DNA from: Liolophura sinensis
Taxonomy: Eukaryota; Mollusca; Polyplacophora; Chitonida; Chitonidae
Length of the DNA: 62,000 nt
NCBI RefSeq assembly: GCF_032854445.1
Contig: NC_088307.1
Coordinates: 28,364,484-28,426,483, forward strand
Direction of reading: 5' to 3'
Made by a program: the position numbers and the translations under genes. Shown one piece after another: positions 35,201 through 42,834 of the stretch (position 1 is the stretch's first letter; every line of letters starts with the position of its first letter). A model generated the notes under the pieces. The model ran no database searches. It saw only the letters and a program-made list of their open reading frames with translations, and was not told the origin of the DNA.

Positions 35201-38200
35201 AAATGTACACAAAGTAGCTCCGCTGTTTGTTTTAGAAAATTGCGGCTATTCTGACATCAACGGTTTTATGAACGAGGCTTTGGTCATGTCGGATTTCAAC
35301 CATCCTAACGTGCTAGGCCTGACAGGCGTCTGTATCCAAGAGGATACGGATATACCCATTATCGTTCTTCCTTATATGGAACACGGTGACCTAAAAACCT
35401 ATTTACGTCACTTCCGGTATGATCAGGATGAAGCAGACAAGGTAATAACGCCATTGGTGCACACCTCTTCTGCTGACACATAGCTCTTCCATTTAGGGAT
35501 AAATACTGTCATGGTTACATAAGTAATGAATTCGTAAATGCTGAAATGGTCAGACTACTGGCAAATGAAATCAGGCAGATGGGAGGGGCTTATTTAAATA
35601 CCATTCAACTATGTATATGTTTATAATTTTAATAGTTTATTCCAGAATGATTATTTTAAACAGGCGTCCGACTCCCTTCAAACATTTACACCTGAATCAT
35701 TGTTTTAAACAGGCGCCTGACTTCCCTCAGTTATTGGGGTTCTGTCTTCACATCGCACGAGGCATGAACTACCTGGCCCAGATGAAGTTCGTGCATAGGG
35801 ATTTGGCAGCCAGGAACTGTATGTAAGTTGACGTGATTTTAATCATGCCTGAGTGTGCCATTCTCAGATTACAGCAAAGGTCCTCTGTGGCTTCTGGTGA
35901 CTTCAACAATGGCAAATATGGCAGTGTCGGAAACAGGGTATAGATTAAAGTCAATAGCAGATTAGGTAACTGGTGTCACCCTCCCTCCATCAAACACTGA
36001 AATCCGCCCAATATCCAGCATGCCACTGTCTGTTTTTTAAATAATTATGACGTCACACAAGACAATGAGTTCTTTTCTTTGCAAGAATAGAGACTTCATA
36101 TCGATGCGTAGAGCTTGTGTTATTACGCGTCAAAGACCAAAGACAATTTTGACAGCGACTAAGACTGATTTTACGGACAGCTGAATACAGGCAACTGGCT
36201 AAATGAAATAGACTATAGTTCAAGCTGGCTTCCTCCTCGTAATGCTGGCCGGCATCGCACATCTAACATTACAATGAAATAAATATATTAAATTAAAGCC
36301 TGATTGTTGTGACCCCTTCTGGCTTTGTTCAAGCACTGCTTTATTCCACAAAAAATCATTTAAGATGCCGTATGGCATATTCTATGATGCGGAATGAAAT
36401 AACAGGAAAATAAACAAAATGTTGACAGGCTGGACGGTAACATGGTGGCTAAAGTGGCCGACTTCGGATTGACCCGGGATATTTACTGCAGCAGCTACTA
36501 CAGACAAGACAGGAACAAACTGCTGCCGATTAAATGGATGGCTCTGGAGAGTCTTCAAGACCGAGTCTTTACCACTTACTCGGACATTGTAAGTAGTGTT
36601 TAATACTAAATGATACAGAGTGTCATTCTTAAAATGACAACATTCGAAGTACACGTCTGGTGATATACATCACATATGGTTGTTTCCTCCCACTATAATG
36701 CGGCTGCCGTCGTGTAAGTGAAAAATTATTGAGTGCGGCCTAAATTTGATAAAGGGATAAATAAATTTACACCGCGGACTTTTTTAGTTTGGAAATGAGC
36801 GTTTTCCTTCATAGTTGGTCTGGCATAAAAATAACAACGTATTAAACTGGCCGTCTAAACTGGGCACAAACTTTTGATTAAGATAACATTTAACTCTGCG
36901 CCGCTACCAATTTATACGCACTGTTTTATTTCAAGCAACTGATAAAAATAAAGAAAAATACTTGATTTACTGCCATTTTTAGAAAATATATAGCCTTTGA
37001 ACGAAATATTCAAAAAAATATTTGAAAGTACAGCTTTCTCCGTATTGATAAATAGCAAACTAAAATATCTCCGGCTCTATGTTAAAAGCAGTGAATGTGA
37101 CTTACGTGTGCAGTGCGGCCCCTCGGACGATTAAGGAGAAGCAGTGCCAGCGTTTTCATAGATTTGTGTCCGGATTCGAGCCTGTGACCTCACTGTTCTA
37201 AGACTGGTTGATCAGCCTTCATATGAATATTATAGATCTCTCTGTGTATCGGCTGAGACAAAATTAATGTTAAGTTACGTACATGCATAACTTAGTTTAC
37301 ATGGCGACCCCAATCCATGGAGTGATTTTCACCGATGCGATAAGACGTGTTTCAGGGATATAGACTGTTCTAATAACAATGGTCAATCCATAGAGAACTA
37401 TGGCCAGAAAAAAGTTGCCTAAAATCCGTGGAACCTACATAAGTAATTCCCCACGCTTTTAAAAACTAAACTTTTTCGATGGACAAAACACGGTTCACAG
37501 AGTTGGGCTAACCATCCCGATGTGTACAAGGTCAGAAAAGAAGTTAGTGTTGAGTTGAATATTAAACTGCAGCATGCAAAAAGGCACAGTAAAAAACTAA
37601 TGAATTATTTATTTTAAAACGCATTTTGGCGAATTCAAATCGACGTGTAACTGAATCATGACGTATTACGTACTCAAGGACACTTGCTCAGGATTATTCC
37701 GATTTTCGATATCAACGTTTGCTTAAATCTGTATATTTTGGGGCTACAGTGTCAACCTCGGAATACACATTTTACCAGAATTATTAATGCTTTACATCAA
37801 TGTATATTAAATTAAAAAAGCACATTCCTCTGTCCCCCAGTGGTCATTCGCGGTGACGGTTTGGGAGATCCTCACCCTGGGGAAAGTGCCTTACCCTGAT
37901 CTAGAGAACTATCAGATCCTTGGCTACCTGGAAAATGGTGACAGGCTAACAAAACCGGATGTCTGCACCGATGGGCTGTAAGTAACCCACTCCTAACAGA
38001 GATGCTCAAATTTTTAATTAGGCCAGAGAAGAATGTTTTGCACATTCTTTTCTTCTAGTGTTTTCTGTCAGGAAATTCGGATAGAGATTACCGATGCAGA
38101 ATACAAAATCAAACATGGCACATTGTAAGCTACTGTAATTGTGTGGCTCAAGATTTCTTTTATTCGATAGTCAGATAAAACGGCAGACAAAAATGCTCGG

Positions 38201-40845
38201 TATTACTAAATTTAATGTACCCATTGCTCGGTATTACTAATTGTCATTTCCCATTACTCGATATTACTAATTGCCATGTACCCATTGCTCGGTATTACTA
38301 ATTGCTATGTACTCATTGCACGGTATTACTAATTGCTATGTACCCATTGCTCGGTATTACTAATTTTAATGTACCCATTGCTCGGTATTACTTATTGTCA
38401 CATACCCATTGCTCGGTATTACTAATTGCTATGTACCCATTGCTCCGTATTACTAATTGCTATGTACCCATTGCTCCGTATTACTAATTGTCATACACCC
38501 ATTGCTCGGTATTACTAATTGCCACGTACCCATTGCTCGGTATTACTATATGTCATACACCCATTGCTCGGTATTACTTTTTGTCATATACCCATCTCTT
38601 CTTCATATCATTGGTATTTATATCGCTTGAGGCAGCTAGCTTGTTGTTTGAGTGTCGTTCATTTGCGTACGCCATTGTATCTATGTATTTTCGTATTTTC
38701 AGGCTATTTTACGCTATATACGGCGCAGGTGCTCGGAACCAACGAAGCTCATTTGAAGTTATGCCTTTTTCAGGTTTTGAAATGGCTATTGGATCATGGA
38801 AGAAAACAATCAAGCAAACACGCCTAGGAGAAACAGTTCTGACTGTAAACCTAAATGTAGCATGGCCTGAATTAGGAGAAACAGTTCTGATTGTAAACCT
38901 AAATGTAGCATGGTCTGAATTAGGAGAAACAGTTTTGAACGTAAACCTAAATGAAGCATGGCCTGAATTAGGAAAAAAAGTTCTGATTGTGAACCTAAAT
39001 GTAGCATGGCCTGTACTAGGAGAACAGTTCTGATTGTAAACCTAAATGTATCATGGCCTGAATTAGGAGAAACGGTTCTTATTGTAAACCTAAATGTAGC
39101 ATGGCCTGTACTAGGAGAAACAGTTCTGATTGTAAACCTAAATGAAGCATGGCCTGTACTAGGAGAACAGTTCTGATTGTAAACCTAAATGTAGCATGGC
39201 CTGTACTAGGAGAAAAAGTTCTGATTGTAAACCTAACTGTAGCATGGTCTGAATTAGGAGAAACAGTTCTGAACGTAAACCTAAATGTAGCATGGCCTGA
39301 ATTAGGAGAAAAAGTTCTGATTGTAAACCTAAATGTAGCATGGCCTGTACTAGGAGAAACAGTTCTGATTGTAAATCTAATGTAGCATGGCCTGTACTAG
39401 GAGAAACAGTTCTGATTGTAAACCTAAATAAAGCATGGCCTGAGTTAGGAGAAAAAGTTCTGATTGTAAACCTAAATGTAGCATGGCCTGACTTAGGAGA
39501 AAAAGTTCTGATTGTAAACCTAAATGTAGTATGGCCTGTACTAGGAAAAACAGTTCTGATTGTAAACCTAAATGTAGCATGGCCTGAATTAGGAGAAAAA
39601 AAGTTCTGATTGTAAACCTAAATGTAGCATGGTCTGAATTAGGAGAAAAAGTTCTGATTGTAAACCTAAATGTAGCATGGCCTGTACTAGGAGAAACAGT
39701 TCTGAACGTAAACCTAAATGTAGCATGGCCTGAATTAGGAGAAACAGTTCTGATGGTAAGCCTAAATGTAGCATGGCCTGTATCATAAACCTTCGTGGCA
39801 GACAACATGTAAATTATAGGTCACTAGGATTTCTGTATTTTGCGTCCGGGATTACAGAGTTACAAATAAGGTTGTGTGAGTTTGCAATTATTCACACAGG
39901 ATTCCACACTGAGCTGCTCACGTTATCAGCTTACTTTTTTAACACCAGGTGTCGCTTCTCCCAGAGACCGTCATTTTACGCACATACGCCAATCCTTTGC
40001 ACATGAGCTAATGGGCGGCTACATCTTCTTGTTGATATACTTCTGTTACGTGGCGATTGCTTGTTTATAACATTCACTTACATGAAGATTGCTTGAAGCA
40101 TTGGTCTCATCGTTGAAAAGAGCATATCTTAGGCCATGTAGTACAGGTACTCGGTTTTGGTATGTTGCAAGTGACATTAAGAAGATACTTATAGCACTTT
40201 TAGATGATATCCACTTATCTCAAAGGAGGGGGGAGGGGCTTGGCGGGCGAGGGAACTTAATGACTCACAAATGCGGTTGCTGGGATTTCAAGTTCAGCTC
40301 ATGCTGGCTTCCTTTCCGGCTGTATGTGGGAAGGTCTGCAGAAACCTGCAGATGGCCGTGGGTTTTCCAGGGCTCAGACGGTTTCCTCCCACCATAATGC
40401 TGTCCGCCCTTGTATAAATGAAATATTATATATATAAATATATAAATATGTATATATAGCGTAAAATATCAATTAAATCAAATAAATTACTGTTACTATC
40501 TAATTACTAGAAACAAGTACTAATTTTCAGTGTAATAACTTAAATTTATGTTCTGTTACCAGGTATCAGCTGATGATGAACTGTTGGGACGAAAACCCGA
40601 AAAGTCGTCCCCCTTTTTTAGACATTGCGAAGCAACTGGAAGATACATTAACAGGTCTGTGTGGTTATCTAGACCTCGGGGAGGATGTGACGTCATCACA
40701 CGTGACTGCCACGTCACGGAGTGCAGCGCGCGCCATGTACTCCAACGTCAGCACAGACGGTCAGTCATATTCCAGCGCTGAACTTATGTTACCAAGAAAT
40801 CCCCGTAGTGTATACGGAGATTACCGCGAAATAGGGAAGAAATAA
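19972..40845 (+). CDS. Receptor tyrosine kinase, MET/TAM-like kinase domain, 14 exons, 988 aa
   Basis: A single-pass membrane receptor that should phosphorylate tyrosines in itself and in adaptor proteins at the plasma membrane. Exons: 19972-20260, 20738-21625, 22634-22813, 23918-24060, 26076-26244, 26942-26974, 28804-28953, 30224-30355, 34887-34973, 35236-35441, 35713-35822, 36429-36588, 37841-37977, 40563-40845. Every junction is GT-AG, phases match throughout, and the total is 2,967 nt. Residues: signal peptide about 1-37, membrane span about 569-590 followed by RRRRK, kinase domain about 653-922. All catalytic motifs are present: GKGAFG 660-665, VAVK Lys687, helix-C Glu704, HRD 787-789, DFG 807-809, activation-loop Tyr815, 819 and 820. 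The [17 protein letters not shown] and [12 protein letters not shown] motifs resemble MET, whereas YYRQ and GDRL resemble TAM kinases. The ectodomain shows no Ig, FN3 or Sema pattern that I recognise. The kinase call is very secure; the subfamily and the first exon are less so. Confidence 0.93.
20738..21625 (+). CDS. RTK exon 2: long Asn-glycosylation-rich ectodomain (residues 97-393)
   Basis: An 888-nt exon after a T-rich tract ending in AAG and before the donor gtgagt. It encodes a low-cysteine ectodomain with a very high density of N-x-S/T sites, such as NIS, NST, NGT, NGS, NNT, NVT, NLT, NMS and NTT. The middle part alternates short aromatic segments (SFYG, TFYG, TLYS, AFYS, GLYF, MFYT, TLYA) with glycosylation sites at roughly even spacing, which suggests a repeated beta-strand fold (inference). 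The end holds a tandem octapeptide of the form NGTSAMxD. There is no homology I recognise. Confidence 0.85.
21430..21540 (+). repeat. Coding 24-bp repeat (octapeptide NGTSA-M/L-x-D/N)
   Basis: Four to five copies of a 24-bp unit inside RTK exon 2. Each encodes NGTS plus four variable residues, so each adds one N-glycosylation sequon. This looks like a mucin-like stalk segment that could vary in copy number between alleles. Confidence 0.85.
21660..22165 (+). repeat. TGGA-rich simple repeat in RTK intron 2
   Basis: Degenerate gatggatgaatgg tracts become a clean atggctggatgg run at 22094-22155. Confidence 0.85.
22166..22633 (+). other. RTK intron 2, remainder
   Basis: Unique-looking intronic sequence with a T-rich run at 22490-22525. 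No feature seen. Confidence 0.6.
22634..22813 (+). CDS. RTK exon 3: ectodomain, residues 393-453
   Basis: A phase 1-1 exon of 180 nt between acceptor ttcag and donor gtaaga. It encodes [12 protein letters not shown] and onward, with three cysteines (FCQR, YCVF, VCPG) and two sequons (NFT, NAS). The segment [16 protein letters not shown] looks amphipathic. No family recognised. It is placed in this gene by phase and codon continuity. Confidence 0.82.
22814..23917 (+). other. RTK intron 3
   Basis: No repeat family recognised and no additional exon seen. Confidence 0.6.
23918..24060 (+). CDS. RTK exon 4: ectodomain, residues 453-500; seeds the downstream 67-bp array
   Basis: A 143-nt exon from acceptor ttttgcag to donor gtgagt, encoding ENITVDRF through NQPCTE. 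It has one sequon and three cysteines (YCC, PCT). Its last 58 nt (from 24003) plus the start of the intron are the unit of the tandem array that fills the next 1.5 kb. Confidence 0.82.
24003..25525 (+). repeat. 67-bp tandem array derived from the 3' end of RTK exon 4 plus its splice donor
   Basis: About 22 copies fill the start of intron 4. The first unit is exonic: it begins at ATGCCGAGGACATCTCC (24003) and runs through TGTACTGAG into gtgagtac. Later copies read ATGCCGATGACACCTC..., then GAGCCGAGTACTGAG, then gtgagtacg, so each carries a pseudo-exon end with a strong donor. Spacing is 67 bp across the early copies; some later ones are shorter by deletion. Copies contain frame stops, and the intron stops at its fourth codon (taa), so they cannot extend exon 4 in frame. 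Confidence 0.9.
25580..25750 (+). repeat. Diverged duplication of about 50 bp in RTK intron 4
   Basis: cctgttatactagtatatgt with attgtatttgag, against ttctgttatatatgtattgt with atttgag. It follows the exon-4-derived array. Confidence 0.55.
26076..26244 (+). CDS. RTK exon 5: ectodomain, residues 501-557
   Basis: A phase 0-1 exon between acceptor cgctccag and donor gtacgt, encoding [15 protein letters not shown] through MIMSKP. It contains two sequons (NST, NTT) and one cysteine. The pattern [16 protein letters not shown] suggests beta structure. Phase agrees with exon 4 upstream and exon 6 downstream. Confidence 0.8.
26412..26780 (-). mobile_element. SINE family C with tRNA-like head, in RTK intron 5
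   Basis: Contains gtgtcttcttgtagcatggc, caccagacatgatatcccaa, and at the right a box B-like region (reverse of gagatcgaaaccgggtcg). Shared with 53810-54115. Confidence 0.78.
26942..26974 (+). CDS. RTK exon 6: 33-nt micro-exon, residues 557-568
   Basis: Between acceptor cattctaacag and donor gtgagt lies a 33-nt exon encoding [10 protein letters not shown] plus two split codons. It forms the short extracellular stalk just before the membrane. It is supported only by splice signals and by perfect phase. Skipping it would also keep the frame (phase 1 to phase 1). Confidence 0.7.
27020..27060 (+). repeat. tRNA-like box B fragment in RTK intron 6
   Basis: gcgggttcgaatctaggt resembles a tRNA T-arm. 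No box A or cloverleaf partner is present, so it is probably SINE debris. Confidence 0.35.
27280..27525 (+). mobile_element. SINE family B, full length, in RTK intron 6
   Basis: ggtggttagcgtggcagcgt at the head, then ccaggagcctttcaccaatt and the 3' end gtcgtataagtgaaatattt followed by taaataaataaa. Confidence 0.9.
28215..28465 (+). repeat. Unclassified dispersed repeat, copy in RTK intron 6
   Basis: Shares taataattatgtcac, gagcttgtgtttttacg, gactgattttacg-acagct and ggctaaatgaaatagattat with 36030-36225. Same orientation in both introns. Confidence 0.65.
28598..28768 (-). mobile_element. SINE family B, truncated, next to RTK exon 7
   Basis: gattggtgttttacgccgta through gagaggaagccagcat; the head is missing. 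It ends about 35 bp before the first base of the transmembrane exon, so the exon 7 branch point may lie in or beside SINE sequence. Confidence 0.88.
28804..28953 (+). CDS. RTK exon 7: transmembrane helix and start of juxtamembrane region
   Basis: Acceptor gtttctcttccag, donor gtcggt. It encodes a 22-residue hydrophobic helix (residues about 569-590, rich in Ile and Val) followed by the stop-transfer run RRRRK, then an acidic segment [20 protein letters not shown] truncated SINE ends about 35 bp upstream of the exon. Confidence 0.92.
29340..29580 (+). repeat. About 24-bp pyrimidine-rich array in RTK intron 7
   Basis: About ten units of the form ggacctttctggtttcctcc-agg. Each resembles a 3' splice site (pyrimidine tract then CAG). 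It lies 0.4 kb after exon 7 and 0.65 kb before exon 8. The unit length keeps frames open, giving spurious ORFs. Confidence 0.8.
30224..30355 (+). CDS. RTK exon 8: juxtamembrane and first half of the glycine loop
   Basis: Acceptor tttacattgcag, donor gtaggt. It encodes residues 618-662, ending [14 protein letters not shown]. The exon breaks the ATP-binding glycine loop: GKG comes from here and AFG from exon 9. Its last 70 nt (30286-30355) and the first 14 nt of the intron are repeated about 30 times immediately downstream. Phase is 1 on both sides. Confidence 0.93.
30286..32810 (+). repeat. 84-bp tandem array derived from the 3' end of RTK exon 8 plus its splice donor
   Basis: About 30 copies. 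The unit is the last 70 nt of exon 8 (from acacaattaacg, 30286) plus 14 nt of intron (gtaggtataaatat). Copy 2 begins at 30370, exactly 84 bp on. The first kilobase shows a two-unit higher order: copies ending in a GDKIGKG-type unit alternate with GDQIGKG-type ones. The unit is 28 codons, and the frame stays open from exon 8 to a TAA at 31123. The donor gtaggt is kept in nearly all copies. No copy has a convincing polypyrimidine-AG acceptor. Confidence 0.95.
32811..33400 (+). repeat. Decayed distal tail of the exon-8-derived array
   Basis: Diverged copies continue past the clean array. Recognisable pieces of the unit (aatccggacaaactggaaac, ggataggaaaaggtagg-like stretches, ggtaggtat) recur at irregular spacing to about 33.4 kb. 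Divergence rises with distance from exon 8, as expected if old copies are pushed outward from an exon-proximal source. Confidence 0.6.
33440..33585 (-). mobile_element. SINE family B, degenerate, in RTK intron 8
   Basis: taacgccatactctggcata and ggctggctgaaaccgga-like blocks resemble the family at low identity. Confidence 0.45.
33586..34886 (+). other. RTK intron 8, distal part
   Basis: Mostly unique. The 93-codon frame at 34364-34645 shows no motif and would break phase with exon 9. Confidence 0.55.
34660..34750. repeat. AT-rich palindromic low-complexity tract in RTK intron 8
   Basis: taatatataatattattata followed by similar runs. Self-complementary, with no other content. Confidence 0.75.
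34887..34973 (+). CDS. RTK exon 9: second half of the glycine loop and VAVK lysine
   Basis: An 87-nt exon encoding [10 protein letters not shown] through EVAVKTLK (residues 663-690). It supplies the last part of the GxGxFG loop and the ATP-binding Lys687. The acceptor is tatgctag and the donor gtacat; both phase 1. Confidence 0.95.
34984..35055 (+). mobile_element. SINE family C head fragment in RTK intron 9
   Basis: gggatcaatcccgggtcggg then tcataccaaagactt is the box B region of a tRNA-derived SINE. It begins 11 bp after the exon 9 donor. Confidence 0.6.
35236..35441 (+). CDS. RTK exon 10: helix C, hinge and N-lobe
   Basis: It encodes residues 691-759. Helix C carries Glu704 in FMNEALVM, followed by [11 protein letters not shown] and the hinge region [16 protein letters not shown], close to the MET pattern. 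The donor is gtaata and the exon ends in phase 0. Confidence 0.95.
35713..35822 (+). CDS. RTK exon 11: catalytic loop
   Basis: It encodes residues 760-796, including the tyrosine-kinase catalytic loop [10 protein letters not shown] with catalytic Asp789. The donor is gtaagt in phase 2, splitting the Met796 codon. Confidence 0.96.
36030..36225 (+). repeat. Unclassified dispersed repeat, copy in RTK intron 11
   Basis: taaataattatgacgtcaca, gagcttgtgttattacgcgt, gactgattttacggacagct and ctggctaaatgaaatagact match 28215-28465. Confidence 0.65.
36429..36588 (+). CDS. RTK exon 12: DFG motif and activation loop
   Basis: It encodes residues 796-849: [11 protein letters not shown], the activation-loop tyrosines Tyr815, Tyr819 and Tyr820 (IYCSSYYRQ), and the tyrosine-kinase substrate-binding motif [10 protein letters not shown]. 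The donor is gtaagt. Confidence 0.96.
36680..36770 (+). mobile_element. SINE family B, 3' end only, in RTK intron 12
   Basis: tttcctcccactataatgcg, gtcgtgtaagtgaaaaatta then an A-rich tail. Confidence 0.7.
37841..37977 (+). CDS. RTK exon 13: C-lobe helix F region
   Basis: It encodes residues 850-895 ([14 protein letters not shown] onward). The position normally held by Gly in W-S-F-G is Ala here. [14 protein letters not shown] and NGDRLTKP follow the MET/TAM pattern. Acceptor tgtcccccag, donor gtaagt, phase 2. Confidence 0.95.
38195..38605 (+). repeat. 31-bp tandem array in RTK intron 13
   Basis: About 13 units of the form cccattgctcggtattacta-attgctatgta. No similarity to neighbouring exons seen. 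Confidence 0.9.
38825..39786 (+). repeat. 48-bp tandem array in RTK intron 13
   Basis: About 20 units with the core ctgattgtaaacctaaatgt, then agcatggcctgaattaggag and aaacagtt. The unit is 16 codons, so both strands show long open frames (for example a repeated [16 protein letters not shown]). It is intronic and not exon-derived as far as I can see. Confidence 0.92.
40225..40485 (+). mobile_element. SINE family B in RTK intron 13, just before exon 14
   Basis: gggcttggcgggcgagggaa, a degenerate head, then ttcagctcatgctggcttcc and ttcctcccaccataatgctg. The 3' end has a short AT expansion (tatatataaatatataaata). Confidence 0.8.
40563..40845 (+). CDS. RTK exon 14: end of the kinase domain and cytoplasmic tail
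   Basis: It encodes residues 895-988 and the stop. [15 protein letters not shown] is the standard end of a tyrosine kinase domain. The short tail has tyrosines at 930 (GYLDL), 954 (YSNV, a match to the Grb2 SH2 pattern YxN), 964, 979 and 982. The tail is otherwise Ser/Thr-rich. The stop TAA overlaps an AATAAA hexamer at 40841; a likelier polyadenylation signal lies at 41212. Confidence 0.95.
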
Positions 40846-40945
40846 AGATAGCCCTCCGTCAACCATACCTATCCCACTGTGACAGGGTTTTATACAACAC
40901 GTTACGCGATCCATGGCTGATTCTAATGACCACTTTTACATCGTT

Positions 40946-41479
40946 AAGGGCCGTTTTCACCAGAACCGCTGCGCTTCTAAACGCGGCTCCCACATCGTTT
41001 AACCCGTGGTGAAGTGTTTCCACACCGCGGTAAAATCACAATCACAGCGCAGGAAAAGCCGATTTCTACAAGCTACCTCAACAATACCTCTGATTCGCCT
41101 TGTCAAAGAGGACTGAGTTTTTTTCAACTTCCAAATCAAAGAGCACTGAAATTTTTCAACTTCCAAAATTTTTGCGCCATCTTTCACTTTGTGATGTTTC
41201 TAGATACACAGAATAAATAATGTACATTTGCCCGTACTAAATGCGCGACAATTTCTACCAGATAATCAAACCAATAGATCCAACGGAAAACGCAGTGAAA
41301 TCAGCCGAGGTGGTGACTGGATGCGGAAAACGCTGCGGCTGTTTACATTGCGATTCCTCCTGCGATTTCATGGGAGGCAGTTGTACTTATTTACATTAGA
41401 AGTGACCCACTGCCGGTGCCGCGGCGGGAACCGTTGCGGGAATCGCTGCGATTATCGTTCTCAGTGGAAACGGCCCTTT
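40946..41479. mobile_element. Inverted-repeat DNA element (non-autonomous) in the RTK 3' region
   Basis: The left end aagggccgttttcaccagaa is the approximate reverse complement of the right end tcagtggaaacggcccttt. The interior is rich in cgctgcg-type palindromic pieces and lacks an ORF. It starts about 100 bp after the RTK stop, so it probably forms part of the 3' UTR. Confidence 0.7.
41212..41217 (+). promoter_or_regulatory. Possible polyadenylation signal for the RTK gene
   Basis: AATAAA lies 367 nt after the stop codon, inside the inverted-repeat element at 40946-41479. It is the first good hexamer after the one that overlaps the stop codon. Confidence 0.4.
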
Positions 41480-41844
41480 GTTAGACGTTGAAACGTTGGC
41501 TGAAAAGACAACACAGACTGCTGATTTGTTAATAAATAGCCGGGAATTGGCCATTGAAAGCTTATACTTCTGTTGATCAGTCACCAGGATAGCCTTCGTA
41601 TTGTCGGCACGTGTGGAGGTTGTAGCCTGTGCATTATTGTACTGGCCTAAGTAAAACAATAATTTCATTAAGGAGTATGATGTGTTTCAATCATTCTCCA
41701 CGCAGACATAGGAATTTGTGAAAACAGCCAATTTCTTGAACAATTATATCAAGATTTTACCAACTACATGGATGTTGTAACGGGGCTTTTGACCTACATT
41801 TAGGACAATAACAGCATAGGGTGAAGAAGCCGTCCCCTTACTTG

Positions 41845-41958
41845 GTTTCCCCTGTGCTCTGTCCGGCTTCCTCCCACCATAATGCTGGCCGCCGTCGTAT
41901 AAGTAAAATATTCTTGAGTACGGCGTAAAACACCAATTAAATAAATAAATAAATATTT
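41845..41958 (+). mobile_element. SINE family B, 3' half
   Basis: ggtttcccctgtgctctgtc, ataatgctggccgccgtcgt, gtacggcgtaaaacaccaat, then taaataaataaata. Confidence 0.85.
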
Positions 41959-42210
41959 GCAGTGGTGTTATGATGAGAACAACGTGGTGTATGTACTAGC
42001 TTTGTTAAAGGTGGAGAGTGTCTGATTAAAACATCTTGTGGCCTAACAGGCTATCAAACCCAGATACACAACTAACTATGCAAAGTGTGTGCTTAGAATC
42101 GTGAGTCCATGTTAATCTTTTTAAAATGGACCAAGGTGGACTAGAGTTTTGAACGAGCCGGGTTCAGATGTGCGCGTTTATACTGTATTTTTCGTCCTAC
42201 TTCTGATGTC

Positions 42211-42340
42211 ATTAGAGACCTTTAATCTAAAGTTACGAGTTGCAACATGTAACTTCAAAGTGCAATCCGTTTACCTACTCTAGTCTAAAGTTAGAAGTTA
42301 CAAGGTGAACTTGTAACTTCTAACTAAAAGTCTCTGTTAA
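42211..42340. repeat. Inverted repeat, two-armed foldback
   Basis: attagagacctttaatctaa pairs with the reverse of taactaaaagtctctg. An inner perfect hairpin gttagaagttaca/tgtaacttctaac lies in the right half. Confidence 0.7.
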
Positions 42341-42834
42341 GCGTTGTTACAGCTCCCTGGTATTAATTGTTTGAACAATCTCTTGTCTGATAAATGTGGA
42401 ATATATAGATGTATTCAAATCTTGTCCGTATTTACTTATTTATTTGGAGCATGAATAAAATAGAATATGAGACATGGCGTCAGTCTTTTCGTTTTTGTTT
42501 GTTTCTTGTTTTGTTTTGTTGTTCTTTTTTTTTTTTTTTGTTTTGTTTTATTTTTTCTTTAGGGTCCAAATCTAGATATGACAAAATTGTTACATTTTGA
42601 CTTCATATAACACTATATAGGTCTGATAGGGTGAACCACGTGTATTTAGTACATATCAGTGTTAGCTGGGACACCATGTCCCGTTTGTTAGGGTAGACAC
42701 TCACCAGCATGACACATGTTTATATGACATACATATTGCCAGGAGAGAGAGACGATAAACATCTGGATCAAACATGTTTTACGCTCCTTAGAATTAACTT
42801 AAAGGGTTTACTTTACTTTTTTATTTTTATTCTT

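Noticed and set aside
38488-39033. 181-codon protein with [16 protein letters not shown] repeats
   Set aside because: Lies in RTK intron 13 within a 48-bp array; no splice phase or domain supports it.
40841-40846. AATAAA overlapping the RTK stop codon as the poly(A) signal
   Set aside because: It would leave almost no 3' UTR; the hexamer at 41212 is more plausible.
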